A stretch of DNA of 64,000 nt from Linnemannia hyalina (taxonomy: Eukaryota; Mortierellomycota; Mortierellomycetes; Mortierellales; Mortierellaceae), in assembly GCA_019671135.1 (NCBI GenBank), contig JAHRHY010000012.1, positions 930,001 through 994,000 on the forward strand. Reading direction: 5' to 3'. Below, one piece after another: positions 21,915-34,800 of this stretch; positions within the stretch are counted from its first letter, which is position 1, and every line of letters starts with the position of its first letter. The position numbers and the translations under genes are program-made. Under the pieces are notes generated by a model that saw nothing but the letters and a program-made list of their open reading frames with translations, was not told where the DNA came from and made no database searches.

Positions 21915-24384
21915 TCAGTCCCGGCTTCCAGAGCGAGAACGTCCACGACGAACACCATGTCTTTCACGATCCCGCTCGCGTTCAAATTCACGTTCACGCT
22001 CACGGTTCCGACCTGCACGTCCTCCGCTATTAGTACTGGCGCTGGCGCGACGCTCACGGCTGCGATCTCGGCTTTCGCCACGACGACCACGACTGGGCGA
22101 ACGAGAACGACGACGGCCTTTGTCCCGACGATCCCGGTCATATCCTCGATCACGACTGTATCCACGCTCACGCTCGCGGCTGTATCCTCTGTACCGGTCC
22201 CCACGGTCGCGCTCACGCTCACGGCCTCGATCACGTCCACCACGACCGCCCTCGCGAGGCACCGTGTCGCGCGACGGGTCAAACTATCAAGTAAAACAAA
22301 ATGAAAAGAAGATCAGCGATAATGTTAGCAGTCGCCCAGTGTATCCTGCAAAAAGCTGATGTGTTAAGATTGAAGAAAAAAAACCTACCAGGCGCAAGGC
22401 AACGGGTTTTCCTCGTAACAATTCTCCATCTATCGTCTTCAGTGCTTTCTGTGCGTCCGCCTCTGTTTGAAACTCCACAACTCTATCAAAAATGGCACAG
22501 CAAGAGAAGTAAACAAAAGAAAAGGCATCAGTCATTGGTACGGTTCCTTTTCATCTTTTACAGATCGATGGATGAAAATATTCGCATTACCCTTGGTTTT
22601 CCTGATCCTTGCTCAAGTCCGCGTAGGTGACTTCGCCAGCCTTACGCATCATATCTTTGATATCCTGAGATATCGTTGGTGATCCCAAAGCAAATCAGTG
22701 GAGTTGTCGAATGGCGCGGAAACGGACCCGGAAATGACATAGAGGTAGATAGAAAAAGGATCCCGCCGCAAGGAGACAAGGAAGAATGGGAGGGCGTTTT
22801 AGGGAACAGGAAAAGTAAAACCAAGGAAGTGCAGAAGAAGCAACTGCCAACCGCGTGTCTTTGTAGACAATAGCACCCAGACTGAAGGACCATGGGTTCC
22901 AGAGAGAGAGAAGGATGGCAGGGCTAAGCAAGGAGAGGAGGCAGGAGAAGCCACTGATCCCAAAGGTAGCCCATTCGTACAGAGGGCGTCCAAGTCCGTA
23001 TATTCCGTGATGCGGCACATCAAGCGGGCGAAATGATCCGAGCACAACGCATATAGACCATCGCATATGGTTTAATCTTTTGTTCAGTTGTCGATGGGGT
23101 GGTTTTCGAAAGCCGCAGAAAAAATGCGACAAGGTCCAAGCGGTGCACTGGAGTCGCATTCGAGGGTACACCAGGTTTGTTGTCCTCTGTGAGAAAAAAG
23201 CCCTGGCAAATCCACACGATGAGAACATTGACAGGGGCCATTTCGAGTCAACGATTGCGAAGGCCAGCAAGGCAGGGGGGTTGTGGTTGGCATGAGAGTA
23301 CAACAGGACGGGGAAGCCAGACCAAATCCAAAAGGAGAGAAAGAGAGGCGCAGACAGAGAGCAAGTCTTTCATGCAGGAGGTCGGAAAATAGGGAGAAGA
23401 TGGTTCCTTGTCTTGAAGGACAAAGGGAGAGATGGGGGGGAGGGGAGGAGGGGAAAGATGGCAAACTTGGAAGATGTTATCGTACCTGCCAGCTGACGCC
23501 ATGGGCCAAGTTGTTGACCATCAAGCGATATTCAGTTCTCTCGGGCGGACCGTAGCTAAGTAAAGTTCAGGCCAATGAAAGAGTCCAGAGGAGGCGTAAA
23601 CATTGTCAAAAGTTGATATCGATGCGCTGGTGAAAGTGATGATGAGGTCCCATCTTGAAGCAAAGTGTCGGAGTCAAATACAAAAAATCATTCTCACCCA
23701 CGAGACCACAAACGCCACGCTTGCCACGCTGCTTTGCTTTGTTCCATGTTTACCGAAGATCCAGCCTCTTTTGAGCTCCATTATTCCTTGCCTGCTTTAT
23801 CCATCTGGTGGCGCAAGAGAGGAAAAGAATGATAGAAAATTGACAGCCAGTTCCACTTACCGGTCACTGCTACCGCGGTCTTCCCGTTTGCGTTCACCGC
23901 GAGCAATCTCCACTACAAGTCTATTGTCATCATCGACACCATTGTCAAGGGGAAGGGAGAGAGTAACAGTGTGAGTGGGTAAATAAGAAAAAGGGGAGAA
24001 AGGAAGAGTGAGTATCCCGCAGGAAACAACAGCCGTTCAACGCCCAAATAGTCGAAACAATAAAAAGGGTCAACGGGGGTACTCCACCAATGAACCGCTT
24101 CAGAGTTCGCAACCAGCCAGCAAACACATCCACTCTCAGGAGAACAAAAGGAAAGACAAGAGGAAAAAAAGAAAGGAGGGTGCAGTTTACCTCTCGCCCA
24201 GGAAGTCTTTGCCATGGAAGTCATGGACGACGTCGTCGGCATCCCTTGACTCATCAAAGTCGACAAAGCCAAAGCCGTTCTTGAGGGTAACTTCGCGTAT
24301 GTGGCCATAGTTTTTGAAGAGTTGTTCGATGTCTCTGTCGGAGGCATCTCGCGAGAGATGGCCCAGGAAAACACGAGTCGGCAT
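21915..24384 (-). CDS. SR-family splicing factor (two RRMs plus RS domain)
   Basis: Nuclear RNA-binding protein of the SRSF/Srp2 type that promotes splice-site selection and mRNA export. Exons: 24191..24384, 23861..23920, 23486..23555, 22591..22664, 22389..22482, 21915..22283; 286 aa; all phases agree. RRM1 starts at residue 3 (RVFLGHLSRDA), with RNP1-like KNGFGFVDF. The second, pseudo-RRM (about 90-164) contains SWQDIKD, matching the invariant SWQDLKD heptapeptide of SR proteins. Residues about 170-286 form an Arg tail with RE/RD/RS dipeptides (RRRSRSPSRGRR), the expected target of SR-protein kinases. The intron between exons 3 and 4 is 821 bp, far longer than others in the window. Confidence 0.93.
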
Positions 24385-24779
24385 TTGAATGTGTTTGTGA
24401 GTGTGTTTTGGTGATGAAGGGGAGGTGAAAGTTGGAAGAGAAGAAAGAGGGGAATGGGCAGCCTGGGCTTTTGTTTGTGGAAGAACAAAGGTAGGAATTA
24501 AGAGAGCCCTCCTTTTTTTTAATGGTGCCTTGGAGACGTTTATTGTGCGGGGTGCACGTGATTTACATGAAATATTCGCGTGGGCGTAAAAGTGACTGAG
24601 AACAACGTGGTTTTTATTGGTTTTTTTTTGTTCTTTTGGTCATGGAATTGTTGTTCTTATGCTATGCTCCCTATGAAAAAGAATGGAGTGTATGCAATTG
24701 AAGTGAAGGAAAGATTGACGATGGAAGAAGAAGTCCTTGACAGAGGCAAAGATACCTCTCGTCAGGTTGTCACTCTGCT
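24385..24779. other. Intergenic between SR gene and secreted repeat protein gene
   Basis: 395 bp; nothing recognisable beyond the promoter side of the SR gene and the 3' flank of the secreted protein gene. Confidence 0.5.
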
Positions 24780-26024
24780 TTACTGGCAGCCCTGTCCCTG
24801 AGCGCCAATGTTCGAGCCGCCATAGGCCTGAGCTCCTCCGAAGGCAGATCCGCCCATGACCGAGGATCCGTAAGCAGCACCACCAGGGAGACCAGCAGAC
24901 GCGTCAAGGGAAGAGCCAAAGCGACTGGCGTAGATGGGAGATGAGCCGCTGAGGTGGGACGAGGAAATCGCGCCAGGGAAGCTGGAGGCAACGGAACCCT
25001 GCTGGAAGGCCGCACCACCTTGCTGGAAGCCGGCACCACCCTGCTGTTGCTGGAAGTTGGCACCACCCTGCTGTTGCTGGAAGTTTAAAGCGCCGCCCTG
25101 GACGTAATTGATATCGGAGCAAGGCTCAATCTGGATGTTGAAGGGCAAGCTCTGGATCGAGGGCTGGAAGGTGGTCAAGGGCTGGACATTGACCGTGGGA
25201 GAAATATGGACCGAGGATCCAAGCTGGACGCTCGACTGGGGCAGGGACTGATCCTGCTGGGCAGCAGCCTGGACGTTGGTCGCCAACTGGGAGACAGAGG
25301 GCTGATAGGTGGTTTGGGGGTTGACGCTGGTCTGCGGCTGGATGAGAACGTTGGATCCCAAGTCGACGCTCTGCTGGGGAAGAGTGTTGGCCTGAGCAGG
25401 GGCGGCTTGGATGTCAGAGTCGAGGGACTGAACTTGGTGTTGGTAGGTTGTCAAAGGGAAGACAGCGGTTGAAGGGTTGATCTGGGTGGACGAGCCCAAG
25501 TCGACGGTCTGGGCAGGGACAGATTGTTGGCAGGCAATGTCACCAGCGGCACACTGGGACTGGGACTGGGACTGGAACTGGTTGAAGAGCAAGTTGCCTC
25601 CAGCGCCCTGGTCGGCAATGTTGCGCTTGAAGAGACCGCCCGTGCGAGCCGAGATACCGCGGTTCAGACCAAGGAGACCTCGACCATAGTAACCGCGGTT
25701 GTAGTAACCGCTGCCGCCGATACCACCATAGTTTCCGATACCACCGTAGTTTCCGAGACCGCCGTAGTTGTAGTTGCCAGGGAGACCGTAGTCGCAATCA
25801 GAGTCGACAATGGGAGCCAATGCCTGGACGTAAGGCTGGATGCGGGTGATAGGGGTGATGTTGGTCTCAGGGACGACGTTGGTGGTCGATCCAACGCTGA
25901 CAGAACCTGAGCTGGCAGACTGGTAGCAGTCGGCACCGGTGCAGCCAGAACCAAGAGGAAGAGCCTGGGCGGCCATGGCGGCCAAGACGATGGCAGAGGC
26001 GACTTTGAGGGAGAGCTGAGTCAT
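24780..26024 (-). CDS. Secreted Gln/Gly/Ser-rich repetitive protein, probably cell-wall or surface
   Basis: Single exon, 414 aa. Starts with a signal peptide (LKVASAIVLAAMAAQALP), a small Cys pair (GCTGADCYQ) and a Gly/Tyr/Asn-rich block (NYGGIGNYGGIGGSGYYNRG). The middle consists of four or so degenerate repeats of about 50-65 residues, each with a phrase like QSSVQLGSSVHISPTVNVQP followed by TTFQPSIQSL. The C-terminal part is built of Phe-Gln-Gln-Gly-Gly units (FQQQQGGA) and ends GAQGQGCQ. Even cysteines at both ends could form disulphides. A Lys-Arg site (LFKRNIADQ) could be cut by a Kex2-type protease. No family was recognised. The composition suggests a structural or hydrophobin-like surface role, which is inference only. 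Confidence 0.7.
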   Translation of the reverse strand: MTQLSLKVASAIVLAAMAAQALPLGSGCTGADCYQSASSGSVSVGSTTNVVPETNITPITRIQPYVQALAPIVDSDCDYGLPGNYNYGGLGNYGGIGNYGGIGGSGYYNRGYYGRGLLGLNRGISARTGGLFKRNIADQGAGGNLLFNQFQSQSQSQCAAGDIACQQSVPAQTVDLGSSTQINPSTAVFPLTTYQHQVQSLDSDIQAAPAQANTLPQQSVDLGSNVLIQPQTSVNPQTTYQPSVSQLATNVQAAAQQDQSLPQSSVQLGSSVHISPTVNVQPLTTFQPSIQSLPFNIQIEPCSDINYVQGGALNFQQQQGGANFQQQQGGAGFQQGGAAFQQGSVASSFPGAISSSHLSGSSPIYASRFGSSLDASAGLPGGAAYGSSVMGGSAFGGAQAYGGSNIGAQGQGCQ

Positions 26025-27272
26025 GGTGGAGAAGTGGGGTTGGGTTGGGTTGGTTGATTTTATTTGGAGGTATGCGTGTGTGTGTATGGGTTGCTGTTGA
26101 GGTTGCTTGGTTTGAAGGCTTGTTGGGAGGATGTCTGCGTTGTTGAGAAGCTGAGTTAGTGCGGGGTCCCGGCCGTATTTATAGTAGTGCAGCGCCAGGT
26201 CGGTGTCTCTACTCTGTCCCTCTCTTTGGATGAAGACGGGTGCGGGGGTTGATGCTGAGGGTATGTGGCTCCAGAGGGGCAGTTGCATAGCATAAATTTG
26301 GAGGATGTTCCTTCGGACGAAATCAAGTCCATCATCGGAGATGAGATTTGTGCCTCCGAGAGATAGAGAGGGAGATAGAGAGGGAAACAGAGGAGACAGC
26401 AAAAAGAGACGCACATCCGACACAAAGAAAACAAAAGGCCGTCAGCATAAGGAGGGTGGGCAGACAAGGAGAGCGAATGAAGGGAGCAAGATAGTCCATG
26501 GGCGCGCACCAAGTGGAAGTAAGAGAAGGCCATCGGTAGGGTAAGACATGCTTTATCGCTAGTCGTGCCCCGCAAGTTATGATTGGTCTCGTGATGACGC
26601 GTCCTTTTGTCTGTCGGCAGTGCCGAGAGGGATGACGATGGAGCGAAGAAGGTGAAAATGGCGCCTGCTTGTCTCCTTTGCGTGTTCGAGCGAGGATAAA
26701 AAGAGGCGATCCATGGTCATGGATGGGAACTGGTGCTTGTTGCCTCCAGTGCAGTCGACGTATGCTGTGCCACCAGTGGGTGACAGTTCTTGTATAAGTC
26801 ATGTCTTTCCTTCCCCTTGCCCGAATGACCTGCTTGCCTTGACTTGAATCGCCTCTCCTACTGGTTTGATAGCCACAACGTACATCGCAAGTACTACAAC
26901 ACCGTAGTCACCCGCTTCTTAATGGTCGATTGCTCATCTCAGAGGCCTTACCCTTCCCCTTGTCGCGTCGTCTTCATCTCTGTCGTCGTCCTAAAAAAGA
27001 ACCTCGATGGTCAAGACCCCAAAAGCGCTGAAGGTTATTAAATGACTGGTTTGTTTTATGGCAATAGGTGTCGCATGTCGCATCCAACGGCCCTTTGTTG
27101 CCACAACGCCGATAGAGGCACAAGGCAAGCAAAATGATCGTGGCACTTTCTCGATCAGGGGTTGCACTGCCACATTTCTCCACAGAAACGACCAAGCGCT
27201 GCATGGTCCCTCATTCATAGACCCTCGATCCTCATCTTAGTTCAGTTCTTTAGCTAGTAACTTGAATACATC
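26025..27272. other. Intergenic, possible further relic sequence at its right end
   Basis: Promoter side of the secreted protein gene. A 60-residue open frame at 27058-27240 (plus) has codon texture like the adjacent relic and might be its decayed 5' part, but this is weak. Nothing else is seen. Confidence 0.35.
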
Positions 27273-29290
27273 TTGTCAAAATCCAACACACTCTCTTCCA
27301 TCTCCGCCAAATCTGGTCTTGGGAAAGGTCATTCCGCCTTGCCTCAGTCTGGATTCACGACAATGGGCAAAGAGAGGAGGAGGAGGATCTTGCTGCATTT
27401 CATGGCTTTGTACAGTACATCGATTGCCAATGTCAACTCTTTCGCTTTTCCATAGTCTACATCATATACTCTCTAATATCTTACCATTTTATGGGATGTG
27501 AGAAAACTCGTTCAGTGATAGACATCTCTGCCTTCAATGGGGATTCTACTTCAACGCGGCAAAGAGTGATCTTGGATCGAGCGATCTCAGCCAACTTGCC
27601 GATTTTATTGACACCAAAACAATGGAGGAACAAGGTCCAGAACACCGCCTTCGCGAGGAACATGACCCTTTTGCTTTTGCGGGTTTCCGATTGTCGCCAG
27701 ACGACCCAGCGCAAGTTGGGCTTTACCCCGGGTCTGTTACCACATGTTCCAAGACGTATTCTCGGAACTGTTTTCGATACTCTTTGATAAGCTGGAAGGA
27801 CTTACCATGTTCGAGTCAGCATTGAGGCCCACCATCCGGCACGAACTTCTTTCAGTGCGAGAGAGTCCTGCTGATGCTCCCCCGTGCTAAACGGTTTTCG
27901 AAGAGCTGGCGGTCGAAATGAGCTTACGATCATATACTCTGGGACAGGACTGAGCATCCGAGCTCTCCATTGGGCGATGCGCAGCGGCGACGGCATTAAG
28001 GAGTATGGCTCGAACACCTTTCCACATATCGAGTTTCTAGGATGGAGCGGTGCCGATTCGGTACAAGTCGAAAAGACAGGTGGACACCCTTATCCCCTCC
28101 GTCGCAGTGGATATGTTACACTAGAGACTCACTGGCAGAATCGGACCTATCAGGGCTATCAAGGGAATTCTCGAGATCGGCAAGTGGGACACTGCCATCG
28201 ACAGGACCGAGACCATGATTGCATGCGGAAGGATCGACAGCGCCTAGGAACTTTTGTGGAGAACTCAACCGGTAAGTTGTTATCTTATTTGAATTGTCCT
28301 CATATGTCTCATATCACTGCTTGCTGCTGCCTTACCTTCTACTAATGCACAGCGCTCTCTTTTTCAACACTTACCCTTGGAGACCAAGATCGCCGAACCA
28401 TCGTTTACTGGATGCTCCCTAGACGGTGCTTGAGAACAATCCAACTGATGGAAGCAGCGTTTGGTCGAACCAAGCTATTTGGAAGTGCCGCGAGGGCTGT
28501 TCTCGACAAACCACTGGCGTTGAAGGCGACTGTCAACTACTTCCAGGAGAGGGATCCATCACTCGTATCGGCGGCAGAACGAGCGATGCTATACTCTGAT
28601 AATCCTTCAGTACACGGTGACATGTGGGAGACGATGAAGCCGCCTGGCTTCGTCGAGACGTTCAGGAGTCTACCGTTGTCGTCGTGGCCTCTGTTGACCC
28701 ACTCTTGCGGACCAAGTCACTGGGGATATGGCGATTGTTGGATACGACCATCGGCCATCTCATACAAAAACATCACTACGCAGCATATGAAGGCGCACGT
28801 CGAGAACAACTCCAAACATGACAATCAGGATATTCCACCCTTCTACTTCCCAGAGCCGCATGTGTCTGGACGACCCGACGTCATATTTTTTGTCAAGAAC
28901 AACGGCAACATGTACCCTTAGTCCAATTGAAATCGCGACAAGTTCTTGAGGCTAGTGATGTCGAGAAAGCGCTTGCATCTGTCAGCAGCCAAGCCATACA
29001 AGAGAAGATAGAAAAGGAGCAGAGGAAGCAACAAAAACTGAATCGACAACAAAGGCGTCTGACCCGCTTAACAGCAACCACCACAACTGCGGGACTACTG
29101 CCCACTGGGACATGGTAATCATCTACCCTGGTGGCGTTATCAATTTCCAAGTTGTCCGGCCTGATCCCGATCCCCGAACTTGAGGGTCTCCACCGTGAGT
29201 CCATGGGTATGGATGACAACAACTTTTCCGAGGATGTTCCTCGTTGCCATGTCGGGTTTCTGGACAAGCTAAAAGGACACAAGAGAGGTT
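27273..29290 (+). pseudogene. Multiply frameshifted relic of a Crinkler-like (CRN) family gene
   Basis: Coding-like segments follow one another in changing frames: about 27273-27455, 27491-27787, 27800-27895, 27884-28270, 28412-28921, 28927-29118 and 29131-29290. Their order and wording (ELTIIYSGTGLSIRALHW, then AAFGRTKLFGSAARAVLD, then FYFPEPHVSGRPDVIFFV, then FLDKLKGHKR) match, from memory, a large Mortierellaceae family related to Crinkler effectors, with a P-loop NTPase core and a nuclease-like C-terminus. No P-loop is visible, so the 5' part is missing or unrecognisable. Several stop codons and frame changes cannot be explained by introns. The longest intact piece is 169 residues. Pseudogene status is well supported; the family name is less certain. 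Confidence 0.6.
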
Positions 29291-31839
29291 CTGAATGCCA
29301 GGAACCTCCAATATTAAAAAAAGAAGAGGGGCGAGGAGCAAATAAATCTTCCAGGCAGCAAAAACAAATAAACCCGCCCTGCGTCTCTTCCACCAATGGC
29401 CCCTTTACTACTCTTCTAGTTTTTGATAATTTCACTCTTCTTTCTTTGCCTCCTACCAACACACCCTCTTCAAGGCCCATCCACTTGCAACCTCTTCTTC
29501 TTCTTCTCTTAGACATTCATCCTCCTTTTTTTTCTCTTACCCTCATCGCTCTCTCAAAAACAGGTATTGTTTACTCCCTCTCCTCATTCCTCATCCCCAA
29601 CATCAACAACAAAAAAATACTCCCGCAAGATTCCCTTCCCCTCGTTCCTCCTCTTCTCATCCCTCCAACGTCGACTGATCAGACCCTTGCCGTAGGTCTC
29701 GTCTTGTTGTTGTCAGACAAAACAGCAAGCTTGCTTCTATCCGTCTACAGCTTAACAGGAGCTTAAAAGGAGACTCATCATCATCAGTGCAGTGTGGTTT
29801 CTTCTTGGTCATTTGGCATGGTATCTGTCATATGGGCATGTACGCTCGGTTTGTCTTTACTATCCTCTTCTAGTGACAAGGCCACTGAGCGGGTTCCCCT
29901 CTTTTTCATTTTCTCTTTTCCTTGTCCAAGCAACATACGACAAAAGACTGGCCTAGGAAGAGGAGCTGCCGATTGACACCGAGGATCAATTATTCATCCC
30001 TGTCCGTGAAGGAGAGGTGGGTGGGTGGTATTCGTTGTTCAACCAACCAACTACGCATCGTGCTTTTTTTTGATACTATTTTTTTTTTTTTGCCGTGTCC
30101 GATATGACAACGACACGTTGTTTTCGCTTCCTACACAGACACAGACCAAACATACACTACACCGTCCTTCCGCAATCTAGCCTTCTTGACGCACAAATTT
30201 GTACTGTTTTCTCGTTCACTTTTTTGTACCTCTTCTCTTCTTTGTGCCTTTCGTTCTAAACTTATCACCGTCGTCGTTGTTGTTACTGCTGCTGTTTTTA
30301 TTGATGGTGAGAGTGAAAAAGGAAGAAGAACACTGCTACAACTATTAACATTCAAAGAAAACGGAGGAAAGGCGGCAAGGAAGTGTACAGGCACTTTACT
30401 AGTAAAATACAAGACAGTGAAGAAAAGAAGACGCAGCTATACCTGACAACTACCTCGGGGACGAGGATGAGGAAAAGTGGCCTCATCTGCAACACCTTTA
30501 CTTGACTGATGACCATCACCAATCAAATCACTCCACCCACCTTCTTGTTCCGGTGTCATTCAAACAACAGTGCATTCTTCTTCGACTTTCTCTTCCTTTT
30601 TTTTGTCGATTCAGAGAGTTGATCTGTTACCTTGACAAGACCACGCTATTGACGTGGCGTGGGTGCATATGGCGTAGGTGTGTTTTTGCTTTTTGTTGTT
30701 TTCAAGTTGTGCCAGTGTGTGCCAAAGCCGTGTTCAAATGCCCACAGCTTTTGTCGACGGCAAGTTACAAAAAGGGAGAGGAAACATACGGGTGTGTGAT
30801 AGTCAGCGAGTGGGTGTCTAGGAGAGGCTATTTCTGTTTATGTTTTTTTTGTTGACACGAGAAGGTTGAAAAGGACAAGGCAGGCTTCCTTGCTCGGAGT
30901 ACATATCCCCATCGCCTTTTTTTTTTGTTCTTTCGGGTTCCTTTCCTTCTCTCTCACTCACTCTCACTTGCAAATGACAATTACAACAGGGCGCTATCCT
31001 TTTTCCTTTTGTTTTGCTCAGCTTGATACTCTCACTCTCATCCTTGCGCATTTTTAAATGGTACCATCATCACCCACATCCTTGTTTTCCCGAATTGTCT
31101 GGTCACCACTACGGCAGCAGTTCTCCTTGTCTTTCTTGTCATTCACTCCACCTTGCTTGTTCTCTAGCCTATTTATTTTGATGCTGTGTGTGTGTGTTGT
31201 GTGTGTGTGTGCGTGTGTGTGTGTGTGCATATGCATACAAACAATTGTCCACCGCCAAAAATATTAAGAGCAATCTTCCATATCCGTATGTGTGTGGCTG
31301 TCTAGAAAGATACCCCTCTCGCCTCTCTTTTCCTTCACTCCCATCTATTCTTCCCTTTCTTCCTTTCTCTTTGTATCTTCCCTCATTTTGCCTCCTAAAC
31401 ATCCATAGACCCACTGACTGTCTTTGTCCTAGTTACTCACACACGCCACATCTCATCTTCGTCTTTTCTTCATTACCCTTATTCCTATCTCTACTACCAG
31501 GCAGGTCCACTCTTCTTTGTCGTTGAGTGCTACATCCATCTATCCCTTTACCCAATCCAGCCCATACACACGCATACTCGTCCTCACTTATTGTCCATCC
31601 AAGCCCTCGCCAAGATTCCGAGCATCATCCCATCCTCAAGTCGTACCCTCGATATCCCTCCCAGTCAGCCCTCCCCAGGCGAGGGACAAGACTCGACTCA
31701 AGTCCCCCTCTCCCATAGTCCACTCAACCTGACGGACATCCAACAAGACGGCCTGCTTGGCTCTCAGCCCCAGCGGGGCAGCCAGCAGGCCATCATCGAG
31801 GCCATCAATAACCGTCGTCGCGCCGAGCGATCCCAACAG
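29291..31839. other. 2.5 kb gene-free region upstream of the bromodomain-kinase gene
   Basis: C/T-rich and simple-repeat DNA with scattered T-runs and a TG repeat. The frame of the downstream gene stays open upstream of 31840 to at least 31501 without an ATG, so an undetected first exon with the true start may lie in this interval. Confidence 0.45.
31185..31228. repeat. Imperfect (TG)n microsatellite
   Basis: About 44 bases of alternating T and G with two interruptions, located 5' of the bromodomain-kinase gene. Confidence 0.9.
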
Positions 31840-34800
31840 ATGATGGCCAAGGGCTCCCTCGCCCACAACCCCCTCACCGTTGTCCGCACAAGCCAGTACC
31901 CTTCCTCAGTCTCCTCCAGGAGTACCTCTGCCGGAAACTGGACCTACATGACTCCACATCTTCTTTCACCCAACACATCCCCCTCACTCTTGCTGCGCTT
32001 ACCCTACCAGGGCAATCAACGTGCTGTAGGCAGCCGCACTTATACCCACAGTAAGATAGTCGTTCGATTGTTTGGTTCGATTATTTGTCTGGATGACCAA
32101 ATGCGAACATTTCCGTCACCGACTCTTGTAAACTAACAGCGCCCGCCGTTCACCTTTTTCATTGTCCCCTCCCCTCTCGGTTTCTTCCGACAAACAAGCA
32201 TTCGAGATACCGACATCAAGACCATCTGCAGATGCCATCGACGCAGTGGGGTCCAGACTTCATATCCCTAGAGACCTCGAGAGTCTACCTGATGCCTTTC
32301 GGAGGCGAGGTGTCATCCGGTCCCACCCTCCATCAATCGTACCCGTTGGCTCTGAGGGTACTCGAGCCGGACCTACTTCTCTGAAGCGGACGCACAGCAG
32401 TATGCTACAGGAAGATCTCCAAGGCTCTGGTAATTATATCTCCTTAGGTAAAACACTCATGCTCGCTAATGTATGCCTTTTTGTGTACGTTTGTAGAGTG
32501 CACGGAAAACTGATTATTTCATTGTTGCTTGCCGCGATTAGTGCCAACGTTACACCCAGAGGACCAGAGTAGGAAAATGGCCAGGAGAGTCGATCTGGGA
32601 TCTCTTCCCCAACACCTTGCGCAAGCCAAGAACCTAGCCATTCGAAGTACAAAGGGTACACTTTCGACAGCCTCGTCCCCTTCTCTCAACAACGGCTCAC
32701 AATCAACACTCTCTTCGGCCTCGCTCTCAACCCCTTCCTCAACCATCTCAACGGCCGATCACTCACCCGCCAACCCAGCAATTACTTCTCTCCAGCGACA
32801 GAGAACAAAATCGAAATCAAAGTCGAGCTCCCCTACTTCAACACCCGTGCGGTTCCCCTCTCCTGGTCAAGGCTCTTCCGAGTCCGTTGCTCCGTCAAAG
32901 GCATCTGCTAAACAAGACTCTTCAAGGAATGCATCTGCTTCTGCAAGTCATGGTCATGTAACTCGATCTAACGAAGGCATACCTGCCAATGGAACCAACA
33001 CAACAGCAACAACGACAGCTTCCAATGGCAACGCCGGCACTGGTCTTGAAGCCACTTCCCCTCCTCCAGCCACCCTGACGACGTCTGGAACCACGGGACA
33101 ATCGGATCCCGAAGTTGATCTTGAGCCAATTGACCTCACCCGTGTTGGCGTCGGTATCCTGGATAATTTGGTCAGCCATACATTCAGCAAGAGCTTCATT
33201 ACTAAGGTGCCTCAATCCATCGCCAACTACCACGTCCTGATCAAGAAGCCCATGGATCTGTGGACTATCGAACAGAGATTGTGGAAGACTCTTGAAACTT
33301 CAGGCGCAAAATCGGGTGCTCCGCCATCAACCTCCATTCTCCTTGCTGCTTCAGGTGCAATGTCGATGAGCGTAACAGAGGCTTACAACAGTCTGGCTGA
33401 TTTTGAGCGCGACCTTCGCAGGATCGTTCAGAACGCCATGTTTTTCAACTCGGCGACCCACACCATCTACAAGGAAGCCCAGGAATTTCAGAACTCCTAC
33501 CTTGGTCAACTGGACAATTTTCGCAAGGGGTAAAAACTTATGTATGGTCTTTTCAATGCGATATATGTACACTGCTCGAGAATACTAATTGATATGGTTT
33601 ATGCCAAATGGTTTTTTCTTGCATTCTTTAGGGTGCTCGAATTTGGCCCACTACCACACGAGTCTTACAAGCCAGAGCTCCTCTCTATGACATTGCCTGG
33701 GTACGCCGACGAAAAGATTCAAACACATCGACCTCCTTTTTTTTTATGTTGACAAACGAATCACAACAACATGGAGATGACACTGACAAGTACATGTCTT
33801 TCCCCTGATTTTAGACCTCTTTATTTGTTCCGCGCACACACCCCTCGGGAGATGGACCGAAAGATGACGGATATCTCGACAGACTTATTCTCCAGCCTCC
33901 ACCAACCTATATTCGACATTGCAACGGATCAGATTGGACAGCTCTCGCCTGAACGACCACGGTTTGTCAGAATGTTTATCAACAAAAACCGAAGCCTGTT
34001 GGCCAAGTGCGGCGATGAGCGGTTTGCTAGAGTCGCTATTCTCACGGATATTCAAGTCAGCAAGCCGTACATGGGTTCATTTGGTGATGGTTCAGAGTCT
34101 TCAAAGGCTGTCTCATCACCCGGTCCAGGACGTCCCAAGAGCAGCGGCGCTCAAGGAGGACCAACCAGCATGGTCAAGATGACAGCCAAGGTTCTAATTG
34201 GCAAGCCTATCGGAGAACGACACGACATGGTGACCGTTGGCGATCTGGATTGTCCCAACGCATGGATGACTGTTGCTTGTGTCAGGGCCATGGAGGTTGA
34301 GGTCGAAGTGCCCGCCAGGTTCGAGAAGGGGGTGCTCTCAAAGATGCGACATGAGGTGGTGCCCTATTCTTCGGACCCCAAAAACACACCGGAACACCAA
34401 CGAGTCTTTGCCAGTGCGTTGAATATACTCCTTCCAGGCATCGCAAAGACTTTCCAGAATCAAGGACAGACACCAGCGCTTATCGACACACCCCAGTCTA
34501 TCCTCAGCTCGCCATCCTCCTCTGCATCAACACCCCCAGCCACCAAAGGACTGGGACTTGGTATCACAACTCCCTCTACGACTATCAGTGAAGCAACTTC
34601 GACAAGCCCACGGAAGCGTGGCGCCAGTTCGACCGTCGCAACCATTACTGCAGGAGCAGCTTCGTCGAAATCAACTTGGGTGGATATACAGGATGGCGGA
34701 CCCAAAGGTCGATATTTGGTCAAGCTACGACTTCCCGCAGTCATCAGGACCACCCGCCGTCGAGGCATGTCTTCTGCCGGTATATCCATGGATTCACAGC

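Noticed and set aside
22695..23303. 202-codon minus-strand open frame within the SR-gene intron
   Set aside because: No homology-like texture, and flanking splice sites join the exons on either side perfectly. Treated as intron, with a possible poison exon noted separately.
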